From Zasmidium citrigriseum (taxonomy: Eukaryota; Ascomycota; Dothideomycetes; Mycosphaerellales; Mycosphaerellaceae), in assembly GCA_002786025.1 (NCBI GenBank), contig NHNW01000048.1:270484-334483 (forward strand): a stretch of DNA of 64,000 nucleotides, in the 5' to 3' direction. Both the position numbers and the translations under genes were made by a program. This document shows, in pieces, positions 1-10,963 of the stretch; positions within the stretch are counted from its first letter, which is position 1; each line of letters begins with the position of its first letter. The notes under the pieces were generated by a model that made no database searches, was not told where the DNA came from, and was given only the letters and a program-made list of their open reading frames with translations.

Positions 1-11
1 TCAGATATCCT

Positions 12-1556
12 CTATAATTCATGTTTTACCTGAACATCGACGCCTCCCTCATCAACCAGTACTCGTGTCATTCCAATTCCATCGGGCAGGTCATCCTCCA
101 AAGGATCCATCTCCTTTTGAAGTCGAGCAGCGACTTTGTCCGCCTCATGCCAAACGCGAAGAACATTCCTGCCTGCGACCTTTGCGGCGTCTTTCTCACT
201 TACGCCCTTCTTGAGGAGCAGATTGATGAGGTCAGGGTACTTGGATACGTCGTCAAGACCTCGAGGAGTGTTCGGAATGCCGTCGAAGTCGCTTCCGAGA
301 CCCACGTGGTCGTAGCCGATCAAGTCACCGATGTGCATGATGTGCTCGACAACATGCTCGATGGTGTTCGTCTCCTCGACGAATTCAGGCAGGCCATTTG
401 AGGCGCCAACATCTCTGCAGCTGATGAACTCCGGTGCGAAGTTCACCATGACAACAGAGTTTCGTTTCTTCACCAGCTGGAGGATGTCGTCCGGGACGTT
501 TCGTGGATGCGGACAGAGCGAGTATGCGCTCGAGTGGCTGAAAATCGGTGGTGCTATGCTGCCTTTCCAGCCCTTCTCCGGAGAGCCTCCGAGGACATCA
601 CGCATGGTGTCTTGGCTGACATGGCTCAGGTCGACGAGCATGCCCATTCTGTTCATTTCGCGAATGAGTTTCCTTCCCTCCTCACTGACGCCACCCCAGT
701 ATGGCTTCGAGCGTTGCGATTCTCCATCGATAGATACGACCGCCGCATCCGAGTACCTATTGTGGCAGTTCCAGTTGAGCGTGGCATACCTCACACCCAA
801 TTCGTAGTACAATCTCAGCGTTGCGATCGAGTTCCCAATCTGATGCAATCCTTCAATAGCAAGTGGCGAAATCAACTTTCCCTTCTTCTCAAAGTTCCGC
901 TCTGCCTCAGCAGCATTCTTCGGCAGAGTGAAGTACTTCGGATGCTTCGCCGCAATCCGATTGAAAAGATCCAATTGCTCCAGCGTAGACCTTACATACG
1001 GCGCATACGCCTCATCCGAGAAATCAAAGCCATCCGCAGGGCAAGGCACCCAAGCCGACCAAAACGTCCCACCCAACTGTCCCTCCTCCGCCCGCACAAG
1101 ATCGAAGTGGCCAGTCAAGTCGCCGTGCTCAAATGGCTTCGTGAAATTCTTGCCGTAGATCTTGTTTCCATACAGCGCCCGGATAAGAATAAGAAGATCA
1201 TTATGGCCATCAATCAAGGGATTTTCCTTCAAGATCTTCTCAGCGCCGGATAGCTTCGGCTGCGTGAAGTATTCGTAGTATCGTCCCGGATCAAAGATAC
1301 CCGTAAAGAAGGCCGTGATCACTATCGACAAGATGAAAACCAGTTGTGCGAAAGTCTTCCAATTGCTCTCCGAACTGGCAATAATCAGTCGTGGGTCCTC
1401 GCCAGGAGGTCGTGTGCGCTTCTTGGGCTTCTTGTCGTCATCCTGTTGTCTGGGCGGCTTCTCGGAGGCCATTTCCTCGTCGTTGACGGTGCGCAAGTAG
1501 GACGGCGGTGTCTTGTCCCACCGCGAAGTCGAGAACCAGGATGAGGCGTTGGACAT
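12..1556 (-). CDS. Membrane dipeptidase, peptidase family M19
   Basis: A single uninterrupted 514-codon frame encodes a renal-dipeptidase-type zinc hydrolase. This family cleaves dipeptides with a binuclear metal centre. Seen: a basic, proline-rich N-terminus, one hydrophobic segment at about residues 67-88 (type II topology expected, catalytic domain outside or luminal), the metal-binding DGHND at 116-120, AIEGLHQIG, VDLSHVSQ, FSHSSAYSLCPHPRNVPDD and GLGSDFDGI, in the usual family order. Length and motifs look complete. The last four residues are KHEL, which resembles an ER-retrieval signal, but this variant may be chance. It lies head to head with ILM1, with 214 bp between the two start codons, so the two share a promoter region. 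The family call is secure; the physiological substrate is not known from sequence. Confidence 0.93.
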   Translation of the reverse strand: MSNASSWFSTSRWDKTPPSYLRTVNDEEMASEKPPRQQDDDKKPKKRTRPPGEDPRLIIASSESNWKTFAQLVFILSIVITAFFTGIFDPGRYYEYFTQPKLSGAEKILKENPLIDGHNDLLILIRALYGNKIYGKNFTKPFEHGDLTGHFDLVRAEEGQLGGTFWSAWVPCPADGFDFSDEAYAPYVRSTLEQLDLFNRIAAKHPKYFTLPKNAAEAERNFEKKGKLISPLAIEGLHQIGNSIATLRLYYELGVRYATLNWNCHNRYSDAAVVSIDGESQRSKPYWGGVSEEGRKLIREMNRMGMLVDLSHVSQDTMRDVLGGSPEKGWKGSIAPPIFSHSSAYSLCPHPRNVPDDILQLVKKRNSVVMVNFAPEFISCRDVGASNGLPEFVEETNTIEHVVEHIMHIGDLIGYDHVGLGSDFDGIPNTPRGLDDVSKYPDLINLLLKKGVSEKDAAKVAGRNVLRVWHEADKVAARLQKEMDPLEDDLPDGIGMTRVLVDEGGVDVQVKHEL

Positions 1557-1770
1557 AATTGATGATTACACGGTTCTCGGCGCTGGGTTCCCGAAGTGAG
1601 GGCGTAATATGGAGTGAATTACGGCACGCGACACCAAACGATTTTGCGGCTACGCGCGGATCCCTGCAGCCGGGACTTGCCATTGGGATTTTGGGTGGCA
1701 GTTGCACGTGCTGGGCGACTTTGCTGCAAACATTCACTTCACTTTCGACAAGACCCTTAGCGTGGTCACG

Positions 1771-2406
1771 ATGGCGCTCATATCGGCTTTTACGCTCATC
1801 AGAGCCATTTCGCTCTTTCACATCACCACGGCGTACTTCTTCCTGACGGCTCCGCGCATCATCGCTGATCAGAATGTGGTCTTCATTTTGGGAGAGTCTA
1901 TGAGATTGGTATCGGACGTATGCTACATGATGAACGCACCTTGCATGCTGACATTTTCTAGCCACACGCATCTTCTCTCGACAAACCTAGTGATGCTTCA
2001 GCTTTCATTGGAGTCCTGCTGGCATTCCTTGGCATCGCAGACTTGACTGCCGCATCCATGGAAGAGGCCACGGCGCTCCATTACTGGCTGTCCAACGTGC
2101 CAGTCCGATTGGCCTTTCTGTTCGGTCTCACCGCATATGTGTACCTGTTCAAGGAAGGCGGGGTGTTTGGCGCCGCTGCTGGATCTTATCGCAAAGCCTC
2201 CATTGGCGAACCCCTCCAGAACAGTCTCGTCTTCACCTTCGGCTTCCTCGAAGTGGCCACCTGGTTCTGGGTATGTATATCCTTCTTCTTCATACATCTT
2301 ACTTCCTCCTAATCAATGGCAGATCTTCACCAGCCTGAGAGAGGAGAGACGCGAGATGCTGCGCAAGCGAGTCGAGGACGCAAAGGCAGAACAGGACCGG
2401 CTGTGA
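1771..2406 (+). CDS. ILM1: Ilm1 family membrane protein (mitochondrial DNA maintenance)
   Basis: Three exons, 1771-1908, 1962-2270 and 2323-2406, join in frame (46, 103 and 28 codons) to give 176 residues. The introns start GTATCG and GTATGT and end CTAG and GCAG. The product starts MALISAFTLIRAISLFH and contains ADQNVVFILGE, then after the first junction PHASSLDKPS, then several hydrophobic segments and a short charged C-terminal helix (SLREERREMLRKR). This is the pattern of the fungal Ilm1 family, named from yeast mutants with increased loss of mitochondrial DNA; its biochemical role is unclear. An upstream in-frame ATG at 1702 exists, but the family normally begins at MALIS, so 1771 is preferred. 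Confidence 0.85.
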
Positions 2407-3327
2407 GCGCACACGATCGATAGCGACAGCACTGAATATGGAGCCCCAGGCGTATAGTGGTATTGTGGTCATGATATCCCCACTCTTGTCTGATTACCAC
2501 CTCTTCCGGTGTATGGTCTTCCCGGTCTCATTCTCGATTTAGCACGCTTCTGTCGCCGACTCGCTGTCTCTGCGAGATGAAAGCATCGAGCACGTCAGCC
2601 GTCCTGTCACAACGATCCAGGCAGCGATCATGCGGTTCGGACGGTGGTGAAACTCGGTTTCTGTGCTACGTCAGAGCGTACGTCAAGGCCATGGCCGTAA
2701 AAACGAGGCAGTTCGAGCGACTCGTGCAAGCTCCCATCGCTGGGCTCCCTGGGCAACGGCTGTGCTACGCGCCAGGCGCGCCGCCAAGCCAGCTCGATCT
2801 TTGCACAGCCGACATGTCTATTGAGGGCTTGCCGCTGGTATTGCTGCGCGCGCTGCAAATTGGAGCAATTTCAAAGCTCAGCCCCGGCAGGTTTGACCCC
2901 AAAACGCACGAGCGATGGCCTCTTTCGCGTGATTGCAGTAGCACAAAGAAAAAGACGGGTGGTGAATCCTCCAAAGATAGATCTGGCCCTCGCTTGATCC
3001 CTTTCTGGCCAATCACATGCCTTTGTCTCCTGCGCCTCCGCCATAGTGCACCACATTAGAAGGATTCAGGAAGGATTCACCATTGAGGATCGCCTTCACT
3101 GTATTTGAGCGTCGCGAGCCTTTCAACTTTCTCTCCTTCATCACCGCAACGCTCGCTCACAACCGCATCAATATTGCTCGGGCAGAACAGCGAGATTGAC
3201 GGCAATCAGCGCCTTGTGATTGGTGTCCAGGAACCGCACGCGACCAGCCGACGACAGCCCTGGCGACAAGGAGACCACCGACCAGCATCTGAAAACTACA
3301 CAAGGGTCCCTCTAGCAAATCGCGGAG
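2407..3327. other. Intergenic, no supported gene
   Basis: This stretch separates ILM1 from the four-TM gene. The overlapping open frames here are short and antisense to one another, with no recognisable domain or splice structure. It presumably holds the ILM1 3' UTR and the promoter and 5' UTR of the next gene. Confidence 0.6.
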
Positions 3328-4199
3328 ATGTACGACAACATCTGGTTGAAGCGAGTCTGGATCCCATTCTGGGTGATTCAGCTACTCTTCGTCGCCCTCC
3401 TGCTCGCCTCCGTTGCCCTAGGCTTTTCATTGATCCGTGACAACAAGGACGACATCCAAGACGACCTGCAAGATGCGGGTTACGACTCCGACGACTTCCA
3501 CACTGCATACTCAGCGGTCAGGTAAGTGAGACATGTCAAGTATTGCCGAACAAATACAGCAGACTAACAGGGTACATCGTAGCGCCATCCTGGGGGTCTG
3601 GATAGCCATCTGCGCCGTCACCATCATCTTTGACGTCGTCGAGATCTTCCTGTATGCGCGGAAGAGGCTGAGTCCTGTCGTGGCCACCGTATTGAACAGT
3701 CTGACGACGCTCGTGTGGGGCGTCTTGTTCATTATGGCTTGCGTTGGCGCCGGGCGTGCTGGAACTGGACTTGGCATCATCTGGCTGGTCGTTATCTTGT
3801 GAGTACCGTACCTGAAAGCTAGGACACGGAGGGTGCCCCGTCCGTGTCGGAGTCTCGCTCCTGCTGACCCCCTGATAGCGCGACCAGCTTGGGCAAGCTC
3901 ATCTACAGCTCGGTCATCTTGCACCGATTCCGTAGGAGTCGAAGCCGTGGTGCTTACACGCCGGCCCAGGCAGAATCTGGGTTGGATCCTGGCTATACCG
4001 CATACAACCCAGCAGGCGCTCCGCCAAATCCGTTCCGGTTCGTACTGAGCAAATATGTATCCGTGTCTATGCGAACGCGCTAATCACATTTTGCAGAGAT
4101 CCTTCGAGGGACGCTTCGCCGATGCCTCACGGCCACGGCGCAGCAACCGAGTACTACGGCGCCCCCACATTCGAGATGCAACAGCAGCAGCGACATTGA
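3328..4199 (+). CDS. Four-TM MARVEL-like membrane protein
   Basis: Four exons, 3328-3521, 3583-3798, 3879-4037 and 4097-4199, join in frame to about 223 residues; donors are GTAAGT, GTGAGT and GTTCGT. Four hydrophobic segments can be seen: WIPFWVIQLLFVALLLASVAL, ILGVWIAICAVTIIFDVVEI, ATVLNSLTTLVWGVLFIMAC and GTGLGIIWLVVILFATSLG. A polar, proline-rich cytoplasmic tail ends in a glutamine run (MQQQQRH). The spacing of the TM segments and the acidic loop after TM1 (DNKDDIQDDLQD) fit fungal MARVEL-type membrane proteins, which are associated with plasma membrane or vesicle organisation. The third donor is weaker than the others, so the last exon is the least certain part. Confidence 0.72.
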
Positions 4200-5807
4200 G
4201 AGGGGCCCCGCCGATGGCATGATCACCGTCTTCCCAGCAGACAGGTACCTGAGTACAGGTCCCAGACGCCGCACATGAGATACCCCATACTTTTACCCGG
4301 ATAGAACCGGGTTGCCAGTCGGTGTGTAGAGTTTTTGCAACGAATTCAGTTTCAAGTCCAGTCTCCCGATCTTTAGCAGAGAACGAGCGCGATGCAGCAC
4401 CCAGTACCAGTGCGAAGGCGGCCGTTCTTTCTCATCCAAATGCCGCCGAGTATCGAGGCGATTTCACATTGGTGTTTCAGGTGACGTCTGTTGGCATGCA
4501 AGATATGCTCGGCGATTCTGTCGATCCATCGGATACTGAAGGAAGTGAAAGGGTATGCTTTGACACTCTCACGTGCGCAGGCTGGCAGTGCACACAGCCG
4601 CCGCCGGTTCGAACAATGGAGGCTGCCGAGTCAGTGTAGTCTGGCAACGCAATCTTACGCCGTTGCCGGTTCGGGCAAGGCGTTGGAGCCAACGGCAGTC
4701 CTCACGTGGCTGACGGACGTCGCTTCATCGATGCTGAGTCGGTCGTCTTCCAGCGCAGAGGCTCAAACGCCGCAGCACTCAAATGTTGTTTGAGCTTGGG
4801 CAGCATTATTCGTGATCCGAGCGAGACCGCGTTCTGAGGGGATGGGAGGAGGGCAGGTCGAGCAGTGCTGCCCAAGACTCGCGCAGATCATTACCGCACG
4901 TGCATTGGCAGGGCAGAACCAACACCCATGATCCTCGACCTCCCCCAAGAAATTTCTCGAAATACCTGCCCGTCCTCAGCGCCCAACCCCCCTCTGCCAC
5001 AGCCTCGTTTCGGCGGACAGGCAGCAGATCACGGCGCCGTCTGCTGCGGGATGGCGAGACGCCCCGATGGCAGACACATCTATGGCCGCAAAGAAGCAGG
5101 GCGAACGTTCTCGCCTTGCGATTTGAAAGATCTTCAGACCCCTGCAGCACCACCGATATTGCACGCGCAGCGCATTCTCGAGGCTGCAGCACAGACTTGC
5201 GTCGACGGGCCGTCCTCAGGCAAATGCAGGGCGGGCAGAGTAGCCTTTCGGCACTTGCAACGACCGTTGGATGTCAAGTGATGTCAGCATCGACCGCGGA
5301 CGCTGGCCTCGCGAAGGTTCATCCACCTGGGCTGGCGGTACCCATGTGCGGATGGGCACTAGCAGGGCCTGCGACCCATGCCCCAAGCAGCGCCCGCGAC
5401 CTCGTCGACCGCCGCTTGCTGGCGTCCGTCCGCCCGCCGGCGGGCAGCACGAGGAGCACGAGCTTGATGCTCCGTCCCATCGCGACGGCGATGCTCACCG
5501 GGTCATCCTTGCACCGCGCTCGTTGGCTTGGGCAGGCACGTAGGGACCGCGTCACAAGCTGCACAGCGAAGATCCTGGCGTACCGACGAGAGCCTTGTGT
5601 TTCTTCATGCTGCATGGTTCGATCGCTGCACGCCCCAAGGGCCAAATGGCCATGCGCTGGTTGGCGCGTTTGGCACGCCTCACGTAAGAATGGGCTTGAC
5701 CGTCACTCGTCGTCAATCTCTGTACCACAGTGATCTGCGAGCACTAGTCTCCCACAGCAGCTTTTGCGTTGTCGTGCTCCTGCAGCCACGTCTGCCGCTC
5801 GCACATA
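4200..5807. other. Intergenic, GC-rich, no supported gene
   Basis: Long GC-rich open frames occur on both strands, the largest 277 codons at 4900-5733 on the plus strand, but they overlap each other, are full of Arg, Ser and Pro, and show no domain. I read this as promoter and 5' UTR of the gene starting at 5808 plus 3' UTR of the preceding gene. Confidence 0.5.
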
Positions 5808-7032
5808 ATGACCTCCGGCGCTCCAGCTGAACCTACGACTACAGGTTACGCTCCCAACGAGTCACGACGAGCGGCGGCCCTGCCTTCGCGCATAGAGGAG
5901 CCGTTCGCCAGACAGTACGCCCTCTTCTCGAAGCTTGGAGGATGGAACATCATACTGACTACCCACCAGGCAAAGACTTCAAGATAGAGACCCTTGGGCT
6001 TCCTCTCGGCCACCAGCTACCCTCAGGTATGCTCACACCTATCCCGGATCCGTTCCAACGACGAATACTCAGCAATTCAAAAGTTTTCCGCCGCCTCCCG
6101 GCTTAACAGGTAGCAGCCGGACGCCCGCAACATACCCTCCCTTTTCTACAACCCAAGCACAACGTTGGGCGCGAGAGGAATGGTCCAGCCGACCCGCCGC
6201 GCCTTTTGGAGAAATCCCACTGCTCTCGGGCTGGGGGACATCGCCGCTAGCCGCCCAGTTCCCGACCTCATCGACCCCGATGCCTCCAGGAAGTGATCGC
6301 AGCCCGCGATCTGGCTACACAGCTTACCAAGGTGCCTGGCCTGGCCCACCTCTCCGCCGCAGCTCCTCAGAGGAGGCACGTGTGAGCTTGGGAGGATACT
6401 ACGGAGGTGACGCTTCCTCCAGCACTGCCAGCCTTCAAGGCAAAGCGTTTCCCCAGAGACGACCTTCTAACAGAGACGAATTCGACGGACCATCACAGCT
6501 GCTCGACAAGCCCGATGATGGAGGCTTCGAGCCCAAGGAAGAAGACTTGCCCCAGTTGCCCATCACATTATACGCTCAGGAACAGGACGAAATTCTATCG
6601 AAAGTGAACGACAGACTGTCACAGTGCGCATTCGACTTCGTCGCGAAGTACCAGTTTCCTATCCCCATCGAACCCGACAAACGACCAGTACGAGTACCAG
6701 GCGATCGCGAGTGGTCGGAGTGGGTGTATCTCCTCAAACGCCTCGCAACCAAACGACGCATCCCGGCGCGGGTGCTATACAACGGCCAGATCAAGCAACT
6801 CATCACGATTTTGGAAAACAGCTTGGAAATGAGACATGCGGCCAAGCATCAGTCCCGGCCGCTGAAGGACGACAGGAACATTCTCCAACTCATCAGCTCC
6901 GGCCTGCAGGTGGCCAAGATCCTCAAGGACGCACCGGCGATGCAGTATCTCGACAGTCTGTACATTCAGACGGAGCGGTTGATTCAGAGTCGCAGGGCGC
7001 CCGCGCCTTCATCGACTTTTACGTCTATGTAA
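5808..7032 (+). CDS. Uncharacterised 389-aa protein with helical C-terminal domain
   Basis: The long frame ending at 7032 is open back to 5959 without a good ATG. An exon 5808-5914 beginning MTSGAPAEPT joins to 5970-7032 across a 55-nt intron with donor GTACGC, a TACTGAC branch site and a CCAG end, giving 389 residues. The first ~210 residues are low complexity, rich in Pro, Ser, Thr and Gln. The C-terminal ~150 residues look folded and mostly helical: YAQEQDEILSKVNDRL, then a basic segment (YLLKRLATKRRIPARVLYNG), then ILENSLEMRHAAK, ending in LYIQTERLIQSRR. I do not recognise the family. The start exon is inferred from the splice signals. Confidence 0.65.
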
Positions 7033-8516
7033 GCCATGGGATCCAGGTCATACAGCCCGCCTCCAATCTATCCTCGGGTCGAGAACGCATCCAATTTCTG
7101 CCCGACCCATCGTCACACAAGAGAAGATCTTCCAGGCCGCTGCAGCCACGATGCGCAGAGCTGTCCATGCAGAAGACGGGAACAGCTCCTACGAAAGCAA
7201 AGACGTATCGTCGATCTTGACAACTCACAACACCACGACCCACAAACCACCAACCACAAAAATTCTCAACCAACCGACCAAAAGTAATGTGTATTTCTAC
7301 CAAGCAGAGTCCACACCCAACGCAGTTCGACCTGTGGACAGACCGAGGAGTCATTTTGGACTCAAGCGAGAAGGCGGCGTTTTTCAATTGACGGCGACAG
7401 AGCGAAAAAGGAAAGCAAAAGGAATTCCATCGGAGGACCGGAAAGAAGCGATGCGAAGTCAGCATTTTCATCAGATTACTACTACCTTTACCCAGTCAAC
7501 CTTTCGGGTTTGGCAATACGTGTCCATGCACGCGGAAAAGAAGGCGAGCGAACGAGCGAGCGGCAGCGGGCATAGAGTTTTGGATAAGGGGGTTTTCTTC
7601 TTGCTCTTTCCCAACAAGTGTTGTACTTGACGAGCACAGCGGGGAGGTGTTTGGGGGTGGACGTTTCATAGAACATTTTCTTCATTCTCATTTAGGGTTT
7701 TCTCAATGCAAGCAAGACAGCTGAGTTTTGAGAGAGAACAGCGCATCATACATGATCTTGGCAAAGGCAAAGCAAGCAGCAGAGAGGACAAAAAGGCAAA
7801 GCTATTTCGACAGTGGATGGTCTGTGAGCAGCAGTCAGGAAGGTTCCTTGGGTTGGGAAGGAAAGAGATATCTTTAGTCTTTTGATTTGGTTTAGATATG
7901 CTCGAATAGGGCAGAGCAGGCATTTCATGTATTTGTTTAGAGTTCACGATTCTTTCCTGTGTTTCTCTTTGATGACTTTGAAGAAGCGTTTCCGGTTGGT
8001 TGGTTGTTAATCTCAACATCCAAAGTTCAGAGGAAGGGTTTCCCGCGGGTTTCATTTCGATTTCTTTTGACGAAAATTAGTCGTGAGTTAGTTCCTAGCT
8101 AATAACAAATCTCTGGTGGTACATGGCCGTCTGTTCACTCAACAACAACATGACAGCTTGTCCTTCGCTGTTGACTCCGGACCCACTTTGTATAGCTTCC
8201 TGCAGCCATGACTCTGTAGACTTTCTCGCCTCCTGTCCAGTCATCGTTCATGGACGTTCTGCGTCTGCGACACTCCGATCCCAGTCTAAACATTTGACGG
8301 GAGAACGAACCTTGCTTCCTATTGGTATTTCCCGGAAGACAGACCGGGCCAGGGCCAGCGACAAGCAACAAGCACTTTTTGACAGGTGCGCAGATCAGCT
8401 GAGATTTTCTTCTTTTTTCGTATCGTCGGAAGGAAGGAAGGGTTCATTCGTTGGGGGTTTTGGTGTTTCAGGCACCCGCGACACACGACAGCTGCCCGGG
8501 AAACTTGTGACTTGTA
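7033..8516. other. Convergent intergenic region
   Basis: This lies between two genes transcribed toward each other. It has A-rich and ACC-rich low-complexity stretches near 7220-7290 and several short overlapping frames, none with domain-like content. Probably two 3' UTRs; nothing else is seen. Confidence 0.55.
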
Positions 8517-9528
8517 TCAGATGTGTTGCCGTAGCCAGTCAAGGCTTTTGGCTACATGTTCCCACCCCGGCGAGGTGTCGTTGAGGGACATGTCAAACAT
8601 GTGATTTGCGCCGGGGACGGTGAGGAGGCAGACTTCGCTCACGCCGGCAGTTTGCAGGTCACGTTCGGCGCGCTTTGCGAGGTTGATCCCGGAACCTGGG
8701 ATGTGGTCCTCGTCGCCTTGGATGATGCAGATGGCGGGCCAGTCGTTTGCTGATGAGGTGGATGGGAGGTTGGCGAGTGGATCGAGGGCTCGGGTGTCTC
8801 CATCGGGACAGATGGTTTGCATCCATTGTCCGCTTTTGAGGAGATGGGCCTGCCAGAGGTTGCGTGGCGCCGGGAGAGTTCCCGGTGTTGGGAGCTGGGC
8901 TTCGCTGATTTGGGGGTGTGAGGGGTTGATGGAGTCCCAGTCCGCGTCTGTCGGTGAGAAATCCGGCAGGACGGAGAAAGGGGGGATGGAGCATGGCTGG
9001 TGAGCGGTGGTCGTTTCGTCGGATGCGTAAAGAGTAGGGTAGAAGGCTGTTACGGCCGTAAGGCGTTTGTGGGTTGCGATGAGAAGAGCTAGGGTTCCAC
9101 CTGTGCTATGGCCTGCCGCTACGACTTTCTGTGTTGCCAAGAAGATGGAGTGTTGGGATCGCATGAGGGCTGGAAGCGTGTTCACCGCCCAGTCATGGGC
9201 TTCATGGCAGTCTGCGATTGCGGTTGAGGCGGTGACTTGGGCACAGAGGCGATAGTTTGGGGCTACGACTACGAAGCCGGCCGTGGTAAGGTATTCGGTT
9301 TGAGGTTTCGGGATCATTTCTGAGCTGCCGACTATGAGACCCCCGCCATGAAATATCAGAGCTAATACGTGTTAGCAGAAATCGTATTAATCAGTCTGGT
9401 CTGTGGAATGTCGAATACGTACCGACAGGTCGAGGCGATAGTGACGGCTGACCAGAATTCCAGCTCACACGAGCATACATCGGGTTGCCAAAGTCATCGT
9501 TCTTGTATGGTATACGAACGGATTCCAT
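8517..9528 (-). CDS. Alpha/beta hydrolase (esterase/lipase type)
   Basis: Two exons on the minus strand, 9423-9528 and 8517-9361, join in frame across a 61-nt intron (GTACGT..TTAG) to give 316 residues starting MESVRIPYKNDDFG. The protein shows the hormone-sensitive-lipase-like oxyanion motif HGGG at 40-43, the nucleophile elbow GHSTGG (Ser at about 121), an acid in GDEDH near 252-255 and a catalytic His in GANHM near 289. Without the first exon the HGGG motif would be lost, which supports this model. There is no signal peptide, so it is probably intracellular. Likely reaction: hydrolysis of a carboxylic ester; the substrate cannot be told. Confidence 0.85.
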
Positions 9529-10963
9529 CTTGAAACTGGACAGGTACCAAAACGCTACCTACCTCTTCAACGTTGGCGTCTCTCACTGCCTTTAAGCAAC
9601 ACATCGGCCACTCATGACGGCCGAAAACAACAAGAGACTGGCTTGAAGCAGACGGCCGACCGCATTACACGATTGGCCTGCATCGTCAACGGCTGGAAAA
9701 ATGCGAGGGATTGACACAGTGTTCAGCTGAAGAAGGCGTGCGGTCGTTACCAACGCCGATATCATCATTCTCCCGGCTCCGATGTCCGATGGATCGACAT
9801 TCTCATTGTTCGAAGTTGGGCTAGCGCAAATTAAAGGGCCAGCTTACAATTCACTTGACCTCGGTCGCTCCTGCCTGTGCTGTATCCACTCGGCTTTGCA
9901 ATGACCTCCACTGCTGTGACCACGACTGATAACGGAACCACTACTGCCGCAATGCAGAGGCATGGATGTAGTAATGTGGCTGCTTCGGGGTCATGGTCCG
10001 ACGCGCTGGAGCAGATTGAGGAGGCAAACCGAAGACCAAAGCCATAGGGATTGATCGAGTGGCGTCGAGGAGGAGCAGTCTTGGCTCTCACTTTCAGCGT
10101 TACTGTGGTTCGAGAAGGCACAATGGAATCGTCGAGAGATCCTGAGGTGTATCCGGCGCCACGGCACGATGTCGCGAGCCCTCGATGCCGACCAAGGCAT
10201 TGAAGGAAGCCTGTCTCGAGCCGGAGTACTGAGCAGCACGAGATATCGAAGGAGCAGTTGGTATGCTTTGTTGTGCGCCTTTATTTCATGACGGATCTCC
10301 TTGTCCTCCCGGCCTAGGCCTTTGTTGTCGAAGCGGGTTCTGACGCGCCATGTGAGCTTTCCAATGGACCTCCTCTTCCTCGTTGCAGGAGACGCTGCTC
10401 CGCATGGTCGTGTTGATTGCTGGTCTGGTCGGTCGTCTCGAGGAGATTCTGTTCGATATCGATCGATGGACAGGTGGAAGTACTGCTCGCAGGTGAGCGT
10501 TCAGAGGACGTAGGGGGCAATGAGGGCTGGCGGACGCGGAGGAGCGATGCTGAGAGCCTGAGACGCAGTAAGTGATCTCGTCTTCTCGTATGTCTGTTGG
10601 TCATTTCATTGGCCGGGTCAACACTCGTCCTGTAACAAGAAGGAATCAGATGTGACGAGCAGTTGTTATTCTGCTCTGGCTGGCTGTCTGCTAGCAGCCT
10701 ATGGCTTCTGTTTCCTTGCTGAAGTCGCCGCTTCCTCACGTGGACGTCGCCGTGGCTGCTTCCGCTGCTGCAGAACATCTCCCTTCGTCTGATCTCTTCC
10801 CCCTCCTTCTCCTACTCCTCGTCCTTCACCACACCATACACACCAGCTTCTTCCCTCGATACAGCCCCTCGACATCGTCCCCTCGAACACGGTCCAAACG
10901 ACCAGCCCACTCTCACTCGCACGAAGTCCCTCGCCTTCGGCAGCGACGTCAGCTGTGTCAACC
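9529..10963. other. Divergent intergenic region
   Basis: This lies between the hydrolase (minus) and the repeat protein gene (plus). Only short overlapping frames occur. The last ~180 bases before 10964 are strongly pyrimidine-rich (CTTCCCC and CCTTCTCC runs), as is common in fungal 5' UTRs. No separate gene can be supported. Confidence 0.55.

Noticed and set aside
507..1253. 248-codon plus-strand frame
   Set aside because: Antisense to the membrane dipeptidase, whose catalytic motifs are clear.
4602..4615. GGTTCGAAC as a tRNA B box
   Set aside because: No A box or cloverleaf-compatible sequence lies upstream at the right distance.
4900..5733. 277-codon plus-strand frame
   Set aside because: Arg/Ser/Pro-rich with no domain; GC-rich intergenic DNA opens similar frames on both strands here.
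6027..6072. Possible 46-nt intron GTATGC..TCAG in the 389-aa gene
   Set aside because: Removing 46 nt breaks the reading frame, while the unspliced frame is open.
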